Positions 1 through 8,724 of a stretch of DNA of 64,000 bases are shown piece after piece. Made by a program: the position numbers and the translations under genes. Source of the DNA: Bosea vestrisii (lineage in GTDB: Bacteria; Pseudomonadota; Alphaproteobacteria; Rhizobiales; Beijerinckiaceae); contig NZ_CP126307.1 of NCBI RefSeq assembly GCF_030144325.1, positions 5,360,001 to 5,424,000 on the forward strand. Reading direction: 5' to 3'. Position 1 is the stretch's first letter, and the number at the start of each line of letters is the position of its first letter. A model generated the notes under the pieces. It was not told the origin of the DNA. It did not search any database and saw nothing but the letters and a program-made list of their open reading frames with translations.

Positions 1-1
1 T

Positions 2-967
2 CTCGAAGGCGATCCCGACCGGCCGCTGGTCACCGGCTGCGTGCCCGATCCGGTCAACCACCGCGTGCCCTACGATCTGCCGGCAAACAAGACGCGCTCG
101 GTCCTGCGTTCCAACACCTACAAGGGCACCGGCTTCAACGAGTTCACCCTGGAGGACAAGACCGGGCAGGAGATCATGTTCTTCCACGCCCAGAAGGACC
201 ACACCACGCGCGTGCTCAACAACCGCACGGCGCGGGTCGACAGCCACGACGTCTACTCGGTCGGTGGCAATCGTGCGGTCGAGGTCGCGAAGAACCAGAA
301 GCACGAGATCGGCGGCTCGCTGAACATGGTCGTCGGTGGGACCGGGTCCAACGCGATGAAGGCGCTGACCGGGGTCATGGGCCTGGCCGGCCAGACAGCC
401 AACCTGCTGAAGCAATCTGGCGATATCGCGGGCGGCGGCGGTGCAACGCTCGGCGCCTTCGGCCTGACGCTGGCGTCATCCGCACTCGGCTTTCTCTCCG
501 GCGGTGGCCAGAAGTCGCGCAAGGGCGTCGTCTCGGGCCCCACTCCGCGCGCCGATGCCGGCGTCGACCTGACGGCGTCAGGCACCGGGATCGGCAAGGA
601 TGCCGGCGGCTTCTTCCCGCTGCCGGGCATCATGAACACGGTCGTCCAGTCGTTCCAGTCGACCAGCGTCGGCGTCGCCCAGGTCGAGCAGATCGGCATG
701 AGCAAGGTCACCAATGTCGGCCAGACCATGGTGACCAATGTCGGCAAGTTCTCGAAGACCATCGTCGGCGAGGAGTTCGTCATCGAGTGCGGCGCCTCGA
801 AGTTCATCATGCGCAAGGACGGCACGGTGATCATCCTCGGCACCAACTTCAATTTCACGGCGTCTGGACCGACGCAGATCAACGGCAAGGTGGTCGACCT
901 CAACAAGCCCGGCGGCGGCACCGCCGAGGCTAAAGCGACGTCGGCGGACTCTTCGGCCAAGGGTTGA
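2..967 (+). CDS. vgrG: Type VI secretion tip protein VgrG, C-terminal part (5' end outside window)
   Basis: The reading frame is open from the first bases of the window, so the N-terminal gp27-like part lies upstream. The visible part starts in the OB-fold/gp5-like region (GCVPDPVNHRVPYDLP) and runs through the typical VgrG stretch with NEFTLEDKTGQEIMFFHAQKD and the repeat-rich needle (DVYSVGGNRAVEVAKNQKHE). A Gly/Ala-rich insertion lies about 100-160 residues in. VgrG forms the trimeric spike of the type VI secretion system and carries effectors outward. Six bases later a DUF2169 gene and then a PAAR-like toxin gene begin, the usual order of a VgrG effector cassette. The stop is at 965-967. 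Confidence 0.93.
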   Translation, partial: LEGDPDRPLVTGCVPDPVNHRVPYDLPANKTRSVLRSNTYKGTGFNEFTLEDKTGQEIMFFHAQKDHTTRVLNNRTARVDSHDVYSVGGNRAVEVAKNQKHEIGGSLNMVVGGTGSNAMKALTGVMGLAGQTANLLKQSGDIAGGGGATLGAFGLTLASSALGFLSGGGQKSRKGVVSGPTPRADAGVDLTASGTGIGKDAGGFFPLPGIMNTVVQSFQSTSVGVAQVEQIGMSKVTNVGQTMVTNVGKFSKTIVGEEFVIECGASKFIMRKDGTVIILGTNFNFTASGPTQINGKVVDLNKPGGGTAEAKATSADSSAKG

Positions 968-973
968 CCGGGC

Positions 974-2020
974 ATGTCGGTCGACAACCGCACGCCGTTC
1001 CCGGCCATCGCCTTCCGGCAATACAACCTCGCCGGGGAGCTTCTTGGCGTGGTCGCCGTGCGCGGGACGTTCCAGTTCACGGCAGCAGGGCCACTCGCCC
1101 CCGCCGAGAAGCAGTTGCCGCTGGAACTGGCGGATGTCTATGACGGCGATCCGCATGAGGGGCCGTTGCTCACGCAAGGCGACCTCGTCCCGTTCAAGCC
1201 CGCAACCGATGTGACCTTCATCGGCGCGGCCCATAGCCCGGGCCAGGTCCCGCGGCCGAGCTGGGGCTGCCGCCTGGGGGTCGGTCCGGTGCAGAAGGCC
1301 CTGCGGGTCACCGGTCCGCGCAATTGGCGGGCGCGCCGGCGGGGCAGGGCTCAAGTCGACTGGGAGCTGACCGCGCCGGCGCCGGTCCATTATGTGCCGA
1401 TCGACTGGCGCCTGGCCCATGGCGGGCTTCTGCCGGGCCATTCAGGCCCCGATTTCGATGGCCGCTATCGTTTCAATCCGCTCGGCCGCGGCATCGTCGG
1501 CGAGAGCCGTGCTCGCGACGGTGACGAATATCCTGCGCCGCAGATCGAGGATCCCACGCGGCTGCTCGCCACGCCGCATGGCGAGATCGAGCCCCAGGGC
1601 TTCGGCCCGCTCTCGCCCTGGTGGCGCCAGCGCCACCAATATGCCGGGAGCTACACCGACGAATGGCTCGCCAGGCGCCATCCGCTGCTGCCGGAGGATT
1701 TCGACTTCCGCTTCTGGCAATGCGCCCATCCGGACCTGATCGCCGCGCCCTGGCTGAATGGCGACGAGCCCTTCGAGCTGGAGAACCTGGCCTATCGCTA
1801 CCCGCTGGTGCGGGGCTGGCTGCCGGGGCTGAAGCTCGCGGTGACACTCGACCAGGGCCGCGGTCCCGAATCCGCGCCCCTGGTCCTCGACGGCGTGCAT
1901 TTCGATCTGCGCTCAGGCATCGCCCGCGTCACCCTGACCTGGCGCACCGGCTTCCCCTGGCCCGAGCGGCGCGGCCAGCCGGTTCTGGAGTGCTTCGGCG
2001 CGCTGGCGGAGGCGGCGTGA
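974..2020 (+). CDS. DUF2169 domain-containing protein (T6SS effector adaptor)
   Basis: This 348-residue protein has the DUF2169 pattern: an N-terminal NRTPFPAIAFRQYN strand, a central LELADVYDGDPHEGPLL segment, a DVTFIGAAHSP motif and a C-terminal TLTWRTGFPWP strand. DUF2169 proteins are found next to VgrG and PAAR-like genes and are thought to help load effectors on the T6SS spike. The gene starts 6 bp after vgrG, and its TGA overlaps the ATG of the next gene by one base, so the three are probably translationally coupled. It has no signal peptide or membrane segment, which fits a cytoplasmic adaptor. The family call is firm; the adaptor role is inferred from context. Confidence 0.88.
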   Translation: MSVDNRTPFPAIAFRQYNLAGELLGVVAVRGTFQFTAAGPLAPAEKQLPLELADVYDGDPHEGPLLTQGDLVPFKPATDVTFIGAAHSPGQVPRPSWGCRLGVGPVQKALRVTGPRNWRARRRGRAQVDWELTAPAPVHYVPIDWRLAHGGLLPGHSGPDFDGRYRFNPLGRGIVGESRARDGDEYPAPQIEDPTRLLATPHGEIEPQGFGPLSPWWRQRHQYAGSYTDEWLARRHPLLPEDFDFRFWQCAHPDLIAAPWLNGDEPFELENLAYRYPLVRGWLPGLKLAVTLDQGRGPESAPLVLDGVHFDLRSGIARVTLTWRTGFPWPERRGQPVLECFGALAEAA

Positions 2021-3652
2021 TGAGTGACGAGCCGATCCTCCTTGATCCGATCATCATTGCGCCTCCGGTTACGAATCCCGGATTTGCCGCTGATCACGGT
2101 CTTCCGGCCGATACGCTTTTCGATGCCTACCCTGGCGGCAGCGGCTATGTGGGTTATGGGCCGGCCGGCTCAGAGACGCTCGACAATGAAGTCTTTGACG
2201 AACGTCTTGTCGGGAAGGGGGAGGGAGCATCGAATGCCACTCTCGAAGAGCGGCTGAAGAAAAAGGAAGACAGCGAAAAGAAGAAGTCCCCTCCGCCGAC
2301 CAGCCCAAACCCGCATCCACCGGAGTTCATCGTAGATGATGGCGCTGCGATCGCGATTTCGACCGCGCCGGATGTGTGCCGCGTCGGCAGCACGCCGACG
2401 CCGTTCATGTCGTATGCCTTGGGTAGCGATGACGAGAACTATTCGCCCAGCGTTTTCTCGAACGGCTTCGCCATCAAGCACAATCAATCGCGGATCTGGT
2501 ACACGCGAGGGGATGAGCCGGGAACGGGGCTTGGCGTCAAGTCGAATACGGTCAGTTCGAAAGTCATCCCGAATTCACATTCCGGCCTGGTCAAGGTCAA
2601 TGGCATCTGGGTTCAGCGCCATTCCGATACCTGCTGGCTGAACAACGGCAACAACCCTGGCGAATATACCCACGTCAAATCGACGGAGACGCATGAGGCG
2701 CCCGATGCGAATGACGAGCAGGACAAGCGCGCCTGGTATGAGAAGGCTTACGACTGGACAGGCGACAAGCTGGGTCAGGCGAACGATGCGGTCTGGGAAT
2801 TCGACCGCAACAATTACAACGTCGTTACCCGCGGCTTAGGAGGTCTCCAGGCTGTCGGCGGCGCTGCTGAAGCTGTTGCGGGCGCCGGTCTTGCCGGCGT
2901 CGGCGGAGCCGCGAGTACGACGGGGGTGGGGGGCGGCCCCCGGCGTCCCGGCGATGATTGGCGGCGCTGCTCTCGCCGTGAACGGCTACGACAATTTTCA
3001 AGCTGGCTTGCGGCAGTTGTGGAGCGGTCAATCCACGCCAACGATCATCGCGCAGACCTCCGGCCAGGTGGCGACCGCGTTTGGTGCGTCCCCGGAAACG
3101 GCTCAAACCGTCGAAAACGTCGTGGGGGTTACGCAAGGTGCCGCGGGTGGCGCAGGCACGATTGCCGCGACCATGCGCAGTGGCGGAAAGGTCGCGACCG
3201 CAACCGGAGTTCAGGGAGCTAGAAGCACGGCGCTGCCGAAGCCGGCGACCGGATCGTACAAGGACCTGAAAAAGACCCTCAAGGGAACGGACGAGCAAGC
3301 CAACCACCTTAATCAGGATGCTGCTTTCAAAGCAAAAATTCCTTCCGAAGAAGGGGCTGCCAATGCCATGCGGGGTAATGCATTCAAGGATGTTGGAAGC
3401 CCGCACTACAATTTCCATCAATCCCTCGAAGGGTTCTGGGACCAGTACCGGAAAGGTGGCGAGTTGTTCGGGCAGACGCCGACCGTCACTCAATATGATG
3501 CAGCATTGCGAAACGCGTTGACTGCCGGCGGATACGCGCCGGGGGATGTTTCGTACCTGGCAGATATTGCTGCGGCCAATCGGGGCGCTTACGGCTTGAC
3601 CGGTGGTGATTTAGTTCCGAGAGTCCCCGGACGGATAAACCAATCCAAGTAG
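2020..3652 (+). pseudogene. PAAR-like DUF4150 T6SS toxin, broken by a one-base frameshift
   Basis: The first part (about residues 105-215) is a DUF4150/PAAR-like domain, recognisable from TAPDVCRVGSTPTPFMSY, GDEPGTGLGVKSNTV and a VNGIWVQRHSDTCWLN end. A Gly/Ala-rich linker follows. The frame then shifts at a run of six G (2928-2933). Removing one G joins the two halves cleanly (GVGAAPGVPAMIGG) and gives 543 residues ending at 3652. The last ~140 residues are a separate C-terminal domain with QANHLNQDAAF, MRGNAF and SPHYNFHQSLEGFWDQYRKG motifs, probably the toxic part, and lower in GC. A His/Asn nuclease fold (HNH/Endo VII type) is possible but not shown. A likely immunity gene starts 7 bp downstream. 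The frameshift may be a sequencing error or true inactivation. Confidence 0.8.
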
Positions 3653-3659
3653 AATCGAG

Positions 3660-4154
3660 ATGAGTGAGATGGAACCGCAGCCTCAAACGATAGCGACGCT
3701 CGACAAATTGGATGCCACCAATTGGTTTGAGCGAGTCGGCACCAAGGATTTGAGCGATGCTATTGTGCTCTCTTCTTGGGAGGATGCGGCGCGCAGTGCC
3801 TCTGCGGCGGAGTGGGAAAATATTGGGCTTGAGGCGTTCAACAATTTGAGAGAGAAAATCCTGACCATCGACAAGGCGCGATTCAATCGATGGAACGATA
3901 TTGTCGCTTCCGTGAAGGTATTTTCGAACGCTCTTGTTGAAGATAAATTTAGAGAAAGCCCTGCTCTGAAAGATCTGCCGAGCATAATTATCGACTGCGC
4001 AAAATGGGATGTGCTTGGATTATGTATGGAAGCGGAGCATCTGGATATTGTCGATCCGGGATTTTTCCACGCGATTTCGTATTATTACGTGAAGGGGCAT
4101 TTTCCGTGCGGCATCGATGGTGATCCCGCTACCGGAACGATGGTCGTGTTCTAG
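3660..4154 (+). CDS. Probable immunity protein of the adjacent T6SS toxin
   Basis: This 164-residue acidic cytoplasmic protein has no signal peptide and no family I recognise. It begins 7 bp after the toxin stop, is the last gene of the VgrG cassette, and has clearly lower GC than the genes around it. Its C-terminal part (WDVLGLCMEAEHLDIV, then SYYYVKGHFPCG) looks like a compact globular domain. Position, size and composition are those of an immunity protein that neutralises the upstream toxin in the producer cell. The function is inferred only from this. The ATG at 3660 is used; a second ATG lies three codons later. Confidence 0.6.
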   Translation: MSEMEPQPQTIATLDKLDATNWFERVGTKDLSDAIVLSSWEDAARSASAAEWENIGLEAFNNLREKILTIDKARFNRWNDIVASVKVFSNALVEDKFRESPALKDLPSIIIDCAKWDVLGLCMEAEHLDIVDPGFFHAISYYYVKGHFPCGIDGDPATGTMVVF

Positions 4155-4290
4155 CCCGAGATGGGCCCTCGCTTTCACGAGGCCGCAATTCGTATCTTGC
4201 CGCCGATGGAGCGATGGGCTCCAGAGCGGCGCTGTGCACGCCGTTCTGGAACCGGATGGATCAGACGGACCGTAAGGCCGGTCTGTGTCC

Positions 4291-4917
4291 TCACCTCCGC
4301 TTCACCGCCCTGACCACGGCGCTCTTGCCGCCACCGCCGCAGTAGAAGCGGTCGCCGCCAGCTTCCATGCCGGCGATGAAGGTCCCTTCCGGCATGCGCA
4401 TGCTGTCCAGCACCTTGCCGGTCTCGGGATCGACCCGGCGGATCTCGCTCTCCTCGTTCTCCCAGGTCGCGTGCCAGAGCTCGCCATCGCTCCAGGTCAC
4501 GCCGGTGACGAAGCGGTTTGACTGCAGCGTGCGCAGCACCTTGCCGGTCTCGGGGTCGACCTGACGGATCTGGCGCTCGCGATAATGACCGACCCAGAGC
4601 GTGCCCTCCGCCCAGGCGAGGCCGGAATCGCCGCCGCCGGCAGGCGCGGGAATCGTCGAGAGCACGCGCCCGCTCTCCGGATCGATCTTCTGGATGCGGT
4701 CTTCGGCGATCTGGTAGAGGTGCTTGCCGTCGAAGGCGGTGCCGGCATGGGCGGGTACGTCGAGGCTGCGAACGGTGTCGCCGCTCTCCGGATCGAAGGC
4801 GTTGAGCTTGTCGCCGGATGCGAACCAGACGTTCTTGCCGTCATAGCTGACGCCGTGCACGGCCTCGACGCTGGGGAAGGGGCCGTATTCGCGAAGGATG
4901 GTGGCTGTCCTGGTCAT
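4291..4917 (-). CDS. Beta-propeller repeat protein (glutamine-cyclotransferase / YVTN-like)
   Basis: This 208-residue protein is built from four to five repeats of the form ID/VDPE(S/T)G-x-V(L/R) (for example KIDPESGRVLSTI, QVDPETGKVLRTL, RVDPETGKVLDSM), with aromatic strands between (LWVGHYRE, LWHATWE). This is the pattern of beta-propellers of the glutaminyl-peptide cyclotransferase-like or YVTN group. There is no signal peptide, so it is probably cytoplasmic. A good Shine-Dalgarno (AGAGGAG) precedes the ATG at 4917. It lies 38 bp downstream of a regulator gene on the same strand, so the two may be an operon. No enzyme activity can be assigned. Confidence 0.75.
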   Translation of the reverse strand: MTRTATILREYGPFPSVEAVHGVSYDGKNVWFASGDKLNAFDPESGDTVRSLDVPAHAGTAFDGKHLYQIAEDRIQKIDPESGRVLSTIPAPAGGGDSGLAWAEGTLWVGHYRERQIRQVDPETGKVLRTLQSNRFVTGVTWSDGELWHATWENEESEIRRVDPETGKVLDSMRMPEGTFIAGMEAGGDRFYCGGGGKSAVVRAVKRR

Positions 4918-4955
4918 GGGATGATCTCCTCTGTTCGGTTGGACCGAGACGAGGT

Positions 4956-6176
4956 CTAGCCATCCGGCAGCGGGCCGGGAGTAACAAGGCTGTCGGGAAA
5001 CCGGGCACTGGCGGGGTCAGCCAACGCCGCGCCCGCGCCTTGCCGAAGGATTGGACTTTGCCGGTCTCGGCCAGCGCCTCGAGCGCGCGCTGCATGTTGC
5101 GCTGGCTGACGTCGAGCGCCAGCGCCAGCGCCGAGCTCGACCAGGCCTCGCCATCGGCGAGCAGCGCGAGCACGTCGGCGTGGGCCTCCTCCAGCGGCTG
5201 CGCCAGCACCGCGACCGTGCCCGCCCGGTGCGGCTTCAGGGCAAAGCCGCGCTTGGTCGCGTTGATCTCGGCGAGCCCGTGCAGCTCGGCACGCAGCCGG
5301 CCGATCTCGACCCGCAGGCGGGCGCGATGCGACTCGTCGGCCTCCTTGGCCCGGAAGGCGCGGGCCAGCAGCACCTCGCGCGAGACATCCGCCGGCCAGG
5401 CTTCGGCGAGCGCGCGGGCGAGGGCGAACAACACCGGCCGCGTCGCGAGCGGCACGGCAGTGGCGCCCTCGCGCACGACATTGCGGCAGGCATCGACGAC
5501 GAAGCTTCCCGAGGCGAGCAGCGCCGCGACCTCGCCCAGCATCAGCGGGCGCTCCTGACCCTGGGCGATCAATCGTGCTGCGGGTTCCTCCAGCACGCGC
5601 GCAGCGGCCTCGACTTCGGCCACCAGTGCCGGAATACGGGCGCGCTCTGCCGCTTCGGCCGCCTGCGCAAAGGCCGCGCTGGCCTGCTCCGCCTGCAGCC
5701 GCCGCAGCGCGATGCCGCCCGCAGCCAAGGCCCGCGCCGCCTCCAGCGCTGGCGGCAGCGGTTTCCCGTCGAAGCCGGCGAGCACACGCTCGGCCTCGCC
5801 GAGCCGGCCGATCAGCAGCAGCCGGCGCACCTCGATCGTGCGGGCATGGGCGGCGTTGAGGCGGTCGCCATGCGCTTCCAGCGTCGTGCGCGCCGCATCG
5901 AGCGCCTTCACCGGCCAGGACAGATCGCGCGAGACCAGGGCGATCTCGGCTTCGGCGACGATGCAGCGGGCTCGCGCGACAGGGCTCGCGGGTCCCGAAG
6001 GCCTGACCGGCGCGCTTGAGCAGCGCCTTGGCGCGCATGAGATCACCGAGCTGCGCCATGGCGATACCGCGCAGCGCCAGCGCCGGCGCATCCTCGCGCA
6101 GGGCGATGCGGTTGAGCGCGGCGAACGGATCGCCCGCGGCCAGCGCCCGCCCGGCAGCGATGATCAGCGAGTCCAT
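4956..6176 (-). pseudogene. Winged-helix regulator with TPR-like N-terminus, frame-disrupted
   Basis: The N-terminal ~65 residues (MDSLIIAAGRALAAGDPF...) are in one frame. The rest is in another (IVAEAEIALVSRDLSWPVKA... to ALALDVSQRNMQRALEALAE). The switch is at a GGG run (5982-5984 on the plus strand); removing one base fuses them as TREPVARARCIV. Near the 3' end the proper finish (LLLPA then PLPDG-stop) seems to need one base back in the GGG run at 4972-4974, which would restore the first frame and its stop at 4956 and give 406 residues. The product has alpha-helical TPR-like repeats and a helix-turn-helix near the C-terminus, so it is a transcription regulator, divergent from the SRPBCC gene. 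Errors in the read are as likely as decay. Confidence 0.65.
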
Positions 6177-6294
6177 GCCGAGCTTTCGAATCCCGCCAAA
6201 CTTGTCACTCCCGCTCCCTGTCGCCCTGCCTCTAGTTCATCTCCTCACGACGGCCGGACGGCACGTCGCTGGCACCTGACAAGAGGAGATCATC

Positions 6295-6738
6295 ATGCCG
6301 GACATCCTGCACAGAGTCGGAATCAAGTCTTCCCCCGAGGCAGTCTACAAGGCGCTCGCCACCATCGACGGCCTTTCGCACTGGTGGACGGACGAAACGC
6401 GCGGCGACAGCAAGCTTGACGGCGTCGTCCACTTCCAGTTCGGCGAGCGCGGCTTCTTCGACATGAAAGTGGTCGAACTCGCTCCGGGCAAGCGCGTGCT
6501 CTGGCAGGTCGTCGATGGTCCCGCCGAATGGATCGGCACGAAGGTCGCCTTCGATATCAAGCAGGAGGGCGAATACACGATCGTGCTCTTCAAGCACGAA
6601 GGCTGGAAGGAGCCGATCGAGTTCATGCACCATTGCAGCACGAAATGGGGCGTGTTCCTGCTCAGCATGAAGTCGCTGGTCGAAACCGGCCGGGGCGCGC
6701 CCTACCCGAACGACGTGAAGATCGACGACTGGAACTGA
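6295..6738 (+). CDS. SRPBCC (AHSA1/START-like) family protein
   Basis: This 147-residue protein has the START/Bet v1 pattern of the AHSA1 group: KSSPEAVYKALATIDGLSHW near the N-terminus, then WTDETRGD, a G-x-V-x-F-x-F-G-E strand set, and a C-terminal amphipathic helix. Such proteins bind small hydrophobic ligands in a cavity; the ligand is unknown. The ATG at 6295 follows a strong AAGAGGAG Shine-Dalgarno. It is divergent from the frameshifted regulator ending the 4956-6176 unit, which may control it. A rho-independent terminator follows directly, so it is monocistronic. Confidence 0.85.
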   Translation: MPDILHRVGIKSSPEAVYKALATIDGLSHWWTDETRGDSKLDGVVHFQFGERGFFDMKVVELAPGKRVLWQVVDGPAEWIGTKVAFDIKQEGEYTIVLFKHEGWKEPIEFMHHCSTKWGVFLLSMKSLVETGRGAPYPNDVKIDDWN

Positions 6739-6774
6739 CGCGCCCGGCTCGCACCGGAGCATTCTCAGCATAAT

Positions 6775-6803
6775 CGCGGTGGCCCCATGCCACCGCGGTT
6801 TTT
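6775..6803 (+). terminator. Rho-independent terminator after the SRPBCC gene
   Basis: Perfect nine-base-pair stem CGCGGTGGC (6775-6783) with GCCACCGCG (6789-6797), five-base loop, then G and TTTTT. It lies 36 bp after the stop of the SRPBCC gene. Confidence 0.85.
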
Positions 6804-6989
6804 GTTGGTGCGGGCAGTTTGGCGGATCCAACGGTGGCGGCGGCGGTCGCCATGTCTGCCATGCATTTTTGCATCTGCTCAGAAACGCGCCACGCAGTGC
6901 CGCGCCGCCTCGCGCTGGCCTATACAGGTCGCAGGCGATCCGTGGGTCGGGTCGCACGCAAAAAGTGTATGGCTAAAGAGGAGACGCAC

Positions 6990-8102
6990 ATGACGCTCAA
7001 AGCCCGATTCCTCATCGGAGCAGCCTTCGCCGCGGCGGTGTTCGCGGGCGCCCCGGCGCGCGCCGACATCACCATCGGCCTGCTCGCGCCGCTGACCGGC
7101 GCCGTCGCAGCCTATGGCGACCAGGTCAAGAACGGCGCCCAGGCCGCCGTCGACGCTATCAACAAAAAGGGTGGCATCGCCGGCGAGAAGGTCGTCCTGA
7201 AGCTCGCCGACGATGCCGGCGATCCCAAGCAGGGCGTCTCGGCCGCCAACCTGCTGGTCGGCGACAAGGTCCGCTTCGTCGTCGGTCCGGTGACCTCCGG
7301 CGTCGCCATGGCCGCCTCCGACGTCTTCGCCGAGAGCGGCGTCTTGATGGTGACGCCGACCGCGACCTCGCCGGCCCTGACCAATCGCGGCCTTAGCAAC
7401 GTCTTCCGCACCTGCGGCCGCGACGACCAGCAGGCCGAAGTCGCCGCCAACTACGTCCTGAAGAACCTGAAGGCCAAGAAGGTCGCCATCGTCCACGACA
7501 AGGGCACCTATGGCAAAGGCCTCGCCGATTCCTTCAAGAAGGGCATCAATGCCGGCGGTATCACCGAGGTCGCCTATCTCACCCTGAACCCCGGCGACAA
7601 GGATCTCGCGGCGGTGATCACCCGGTTGAAGTCGGGCGGCGCCGAGCTGATCTATTTCGGCGGCTACCACCCGGAAGGCGGCCTGCTTGCCCGCCAGTTG
7701 CACGATGCCGGTGTCAAGGCGACGATCATCGGCGGCGAGGGCCTCTCGAACACCGAGCTCTGGGCGATCGGCGGCGACACCGCGGCCGGCACGCTCTTCA
7801 CCAACGCGACCGACGCGCTGAAGAACCCGGCCTCGGCCGAGGCGGTGGCCCAGCTCAAGGAGAAGGGCATCCCGCCTGAGGCCTTCACGCTCAACGCCTA
7901 TGCCGCCGTCGAGGTGCTGAAGGCCGGCATCGAGAAGGCCGGCAAGGACGCCAAGGCCGATGCGGTCGCCAAGGCGCTGAAGGCCGGTCTCGAGGTCAAG
8001 ACCGCGATCGGCACGCTGACCTATGGCAAGACCGGCGATCTGAGCTCGCCGAGCTTCTCGATGTACAAGTGGGAAGCCGGCAAGATCGTCGCGGCCGACT
8101 GA
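6990..8102 (+). CDS. Branched-chain amino acid type ABC transporter substrate-binding protein
   Basis: The start at 6990 is chosen because AGAGGAG lies just upstream and the protein then begins with a classical Sec signal peptide (MTLKARFLIGAAFAAAVFAG, cleaved after APARA). The 370-residue product has the LivK-type periplasmic binding fold: ITIGLLAPLTGAVAAYGDQV, GAQAAVDAINKKGGIAGEKV, VVGPVTSGVAMAASDVF, and IVHDKGTYGKGLADSFK. It would bind branched-chain amino acids or similar ligands in the periplasm and deliver them to a LivHMGF transporter encoded elsewhere, as it stands alone with its own terminator. An ATG at 6969 in the same frame lacks such a ribosome site. Confidence 0.93.
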   Translation: MTLKARFLIGAAFAAAVFAGAPARADITIGLLAPLTGAVAAYGDQVKNGAQAAVDAINKKGGIAGEKVVLKLADDAGDPKQGVSAANLLVGDKVRFVVGPVTSGVAMAASDVFAESGVLMVTPTATSPALTNRGLSNVFRTCGRDDQQAEVAANYVLKNLKAKKVAIVHDKGTYGKGLADSFKKGINAGGITEVAYLTLNPGDKDLAAVITRLKSGGAELIYFGGYHPEGGLLARQLHDAGVKATIIGGEGLSNTELWAIGGDTAAGTLFTNATDALKNPASAEAVAQLKEKGIPPEAFTLNAYAAVEVLKAGIEKAGKDAKADAVAKALKAGLEVKTAIGTLTYGKTGDLSSPSFSMYKWEAGKIVAAD

Positions 8103-8125
8103 CGAAGCCGTATCGGACGGAAGGG

Positions 8126-8156
8126 AAGGGCCTGCGGCTTGTCGCGGGCCCTTTTT
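8126..8156 (+). terminator. Rho-independent terminator after the substrate-binding protein gene
   Basis: AAGGGCC (8126-8132) pairs with GGCCCTT (8147-8153), with further GCG/CGC pairing inside and a run of five T at 8152-8156. It is placed 23 bp after the stop codon of the binding-protein gene. Confidence 0.8.
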
Positions 8157-8228
8157 CGTATGAACGCGCCGTTCGGGAACTGTTCAGGCGCCGGGCCGTT
8201 CAGTCCGGCGATCGAACGGGAATTGCCC

Positions 8229-8423
8229 ATGCCAACCGCCGAACCCGCCACGCAAGTCCTCGCCAAGCCATCCCTGATCGCGATTCGGCGCGAGGTCGAC
8301 GGCTACGGCATCCGCTTCGGCCTGAACGAGGCCGAGGATGCGGCGATGCCGGGCCCGGTCTTTCCGACGCTGGGCGAAGCCATGGCCTGGATCGAGCGCA
8401 TCGACCGCGCCCGCGGCCATTGA
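8229..8423 (+). CDS. Small hypothetical protein
   Basis: This 64-residue ORF (MPTAEPATQVLAKPSLIAIR... ending WIERIDRARGH) has codon use like its neighbours and a sensible globular pattern: a strand pair (SLIAIRREVDGYGIRFGL) and a C-terminal helix (GEAMAWIERIDRARG). I do not recognise the family. It lies between the terminator of the binding-protein gene and the tRNA. In-frame start codons exist upstream (8139), but the ATG at 8229 gives the compact, conserved-looking product. Confidence 0.5.
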   Translation: MPTAEPATQVLAKPSLIAIRREVDGYGIRFGLNEAEDAAMPGPVFPTLGEAMAWIERIDRARGH

Positions 8424-8518
8424 AACGGCCCGATCGGGGCGATCTGCCCGATCCCTGTCGATCGCACGTCTTGACGGCTTGTCAAAGCGGGTCGCGATCG
8501 GGCATAGAGCCTTCCAAC

Positions 8519-8609
8519 GGAGACGTGGCCGAGAGGCTGAAGGCACTCGTTTGCTAAATGAGCATACCCCACAAGGGTATCGAGGGTTCGAATCCCTCCG
8601 TCTCCGCCA
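8519..8609 (+). tRNA. tRNA-Ser (anticodon GCU)
   Basis: The acceptor stem GGAGACG (8519-8525) pairs with CGTCTCC (8599-8605), followed by discriminator G and an encoded CCA (8607-8609). The anticodon arm is CTCGT-TTGCTAA-ATGAG with anticodon GCT at 8553-8555. A long variable arm (class II tRNA) follows, then a T arm containing GGTTCGAATCC. Length and long variable arm identify a serine tRNA that reads AGC/AGU. Confidence 0.96.
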
Positions 8610-8724
8610 TTCATTTCCTGTGAAATCGGCCCTTCGCCGGCGCAGCCGCAGACAGCCGCGCGATTGAAACAGGCCTGTCCCGTCCCCACCTGCCTGAGCC
8701 GATCACGCTTTGCTGCAGGACCTG

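Noticed and set aside
4266..4290. Possible terminator (CAGAC ... GTCTG) between the immunity gene and the beta-propeller gene
   Set aside because: Short interrupted stem with no T-run on either side; too weak to list.
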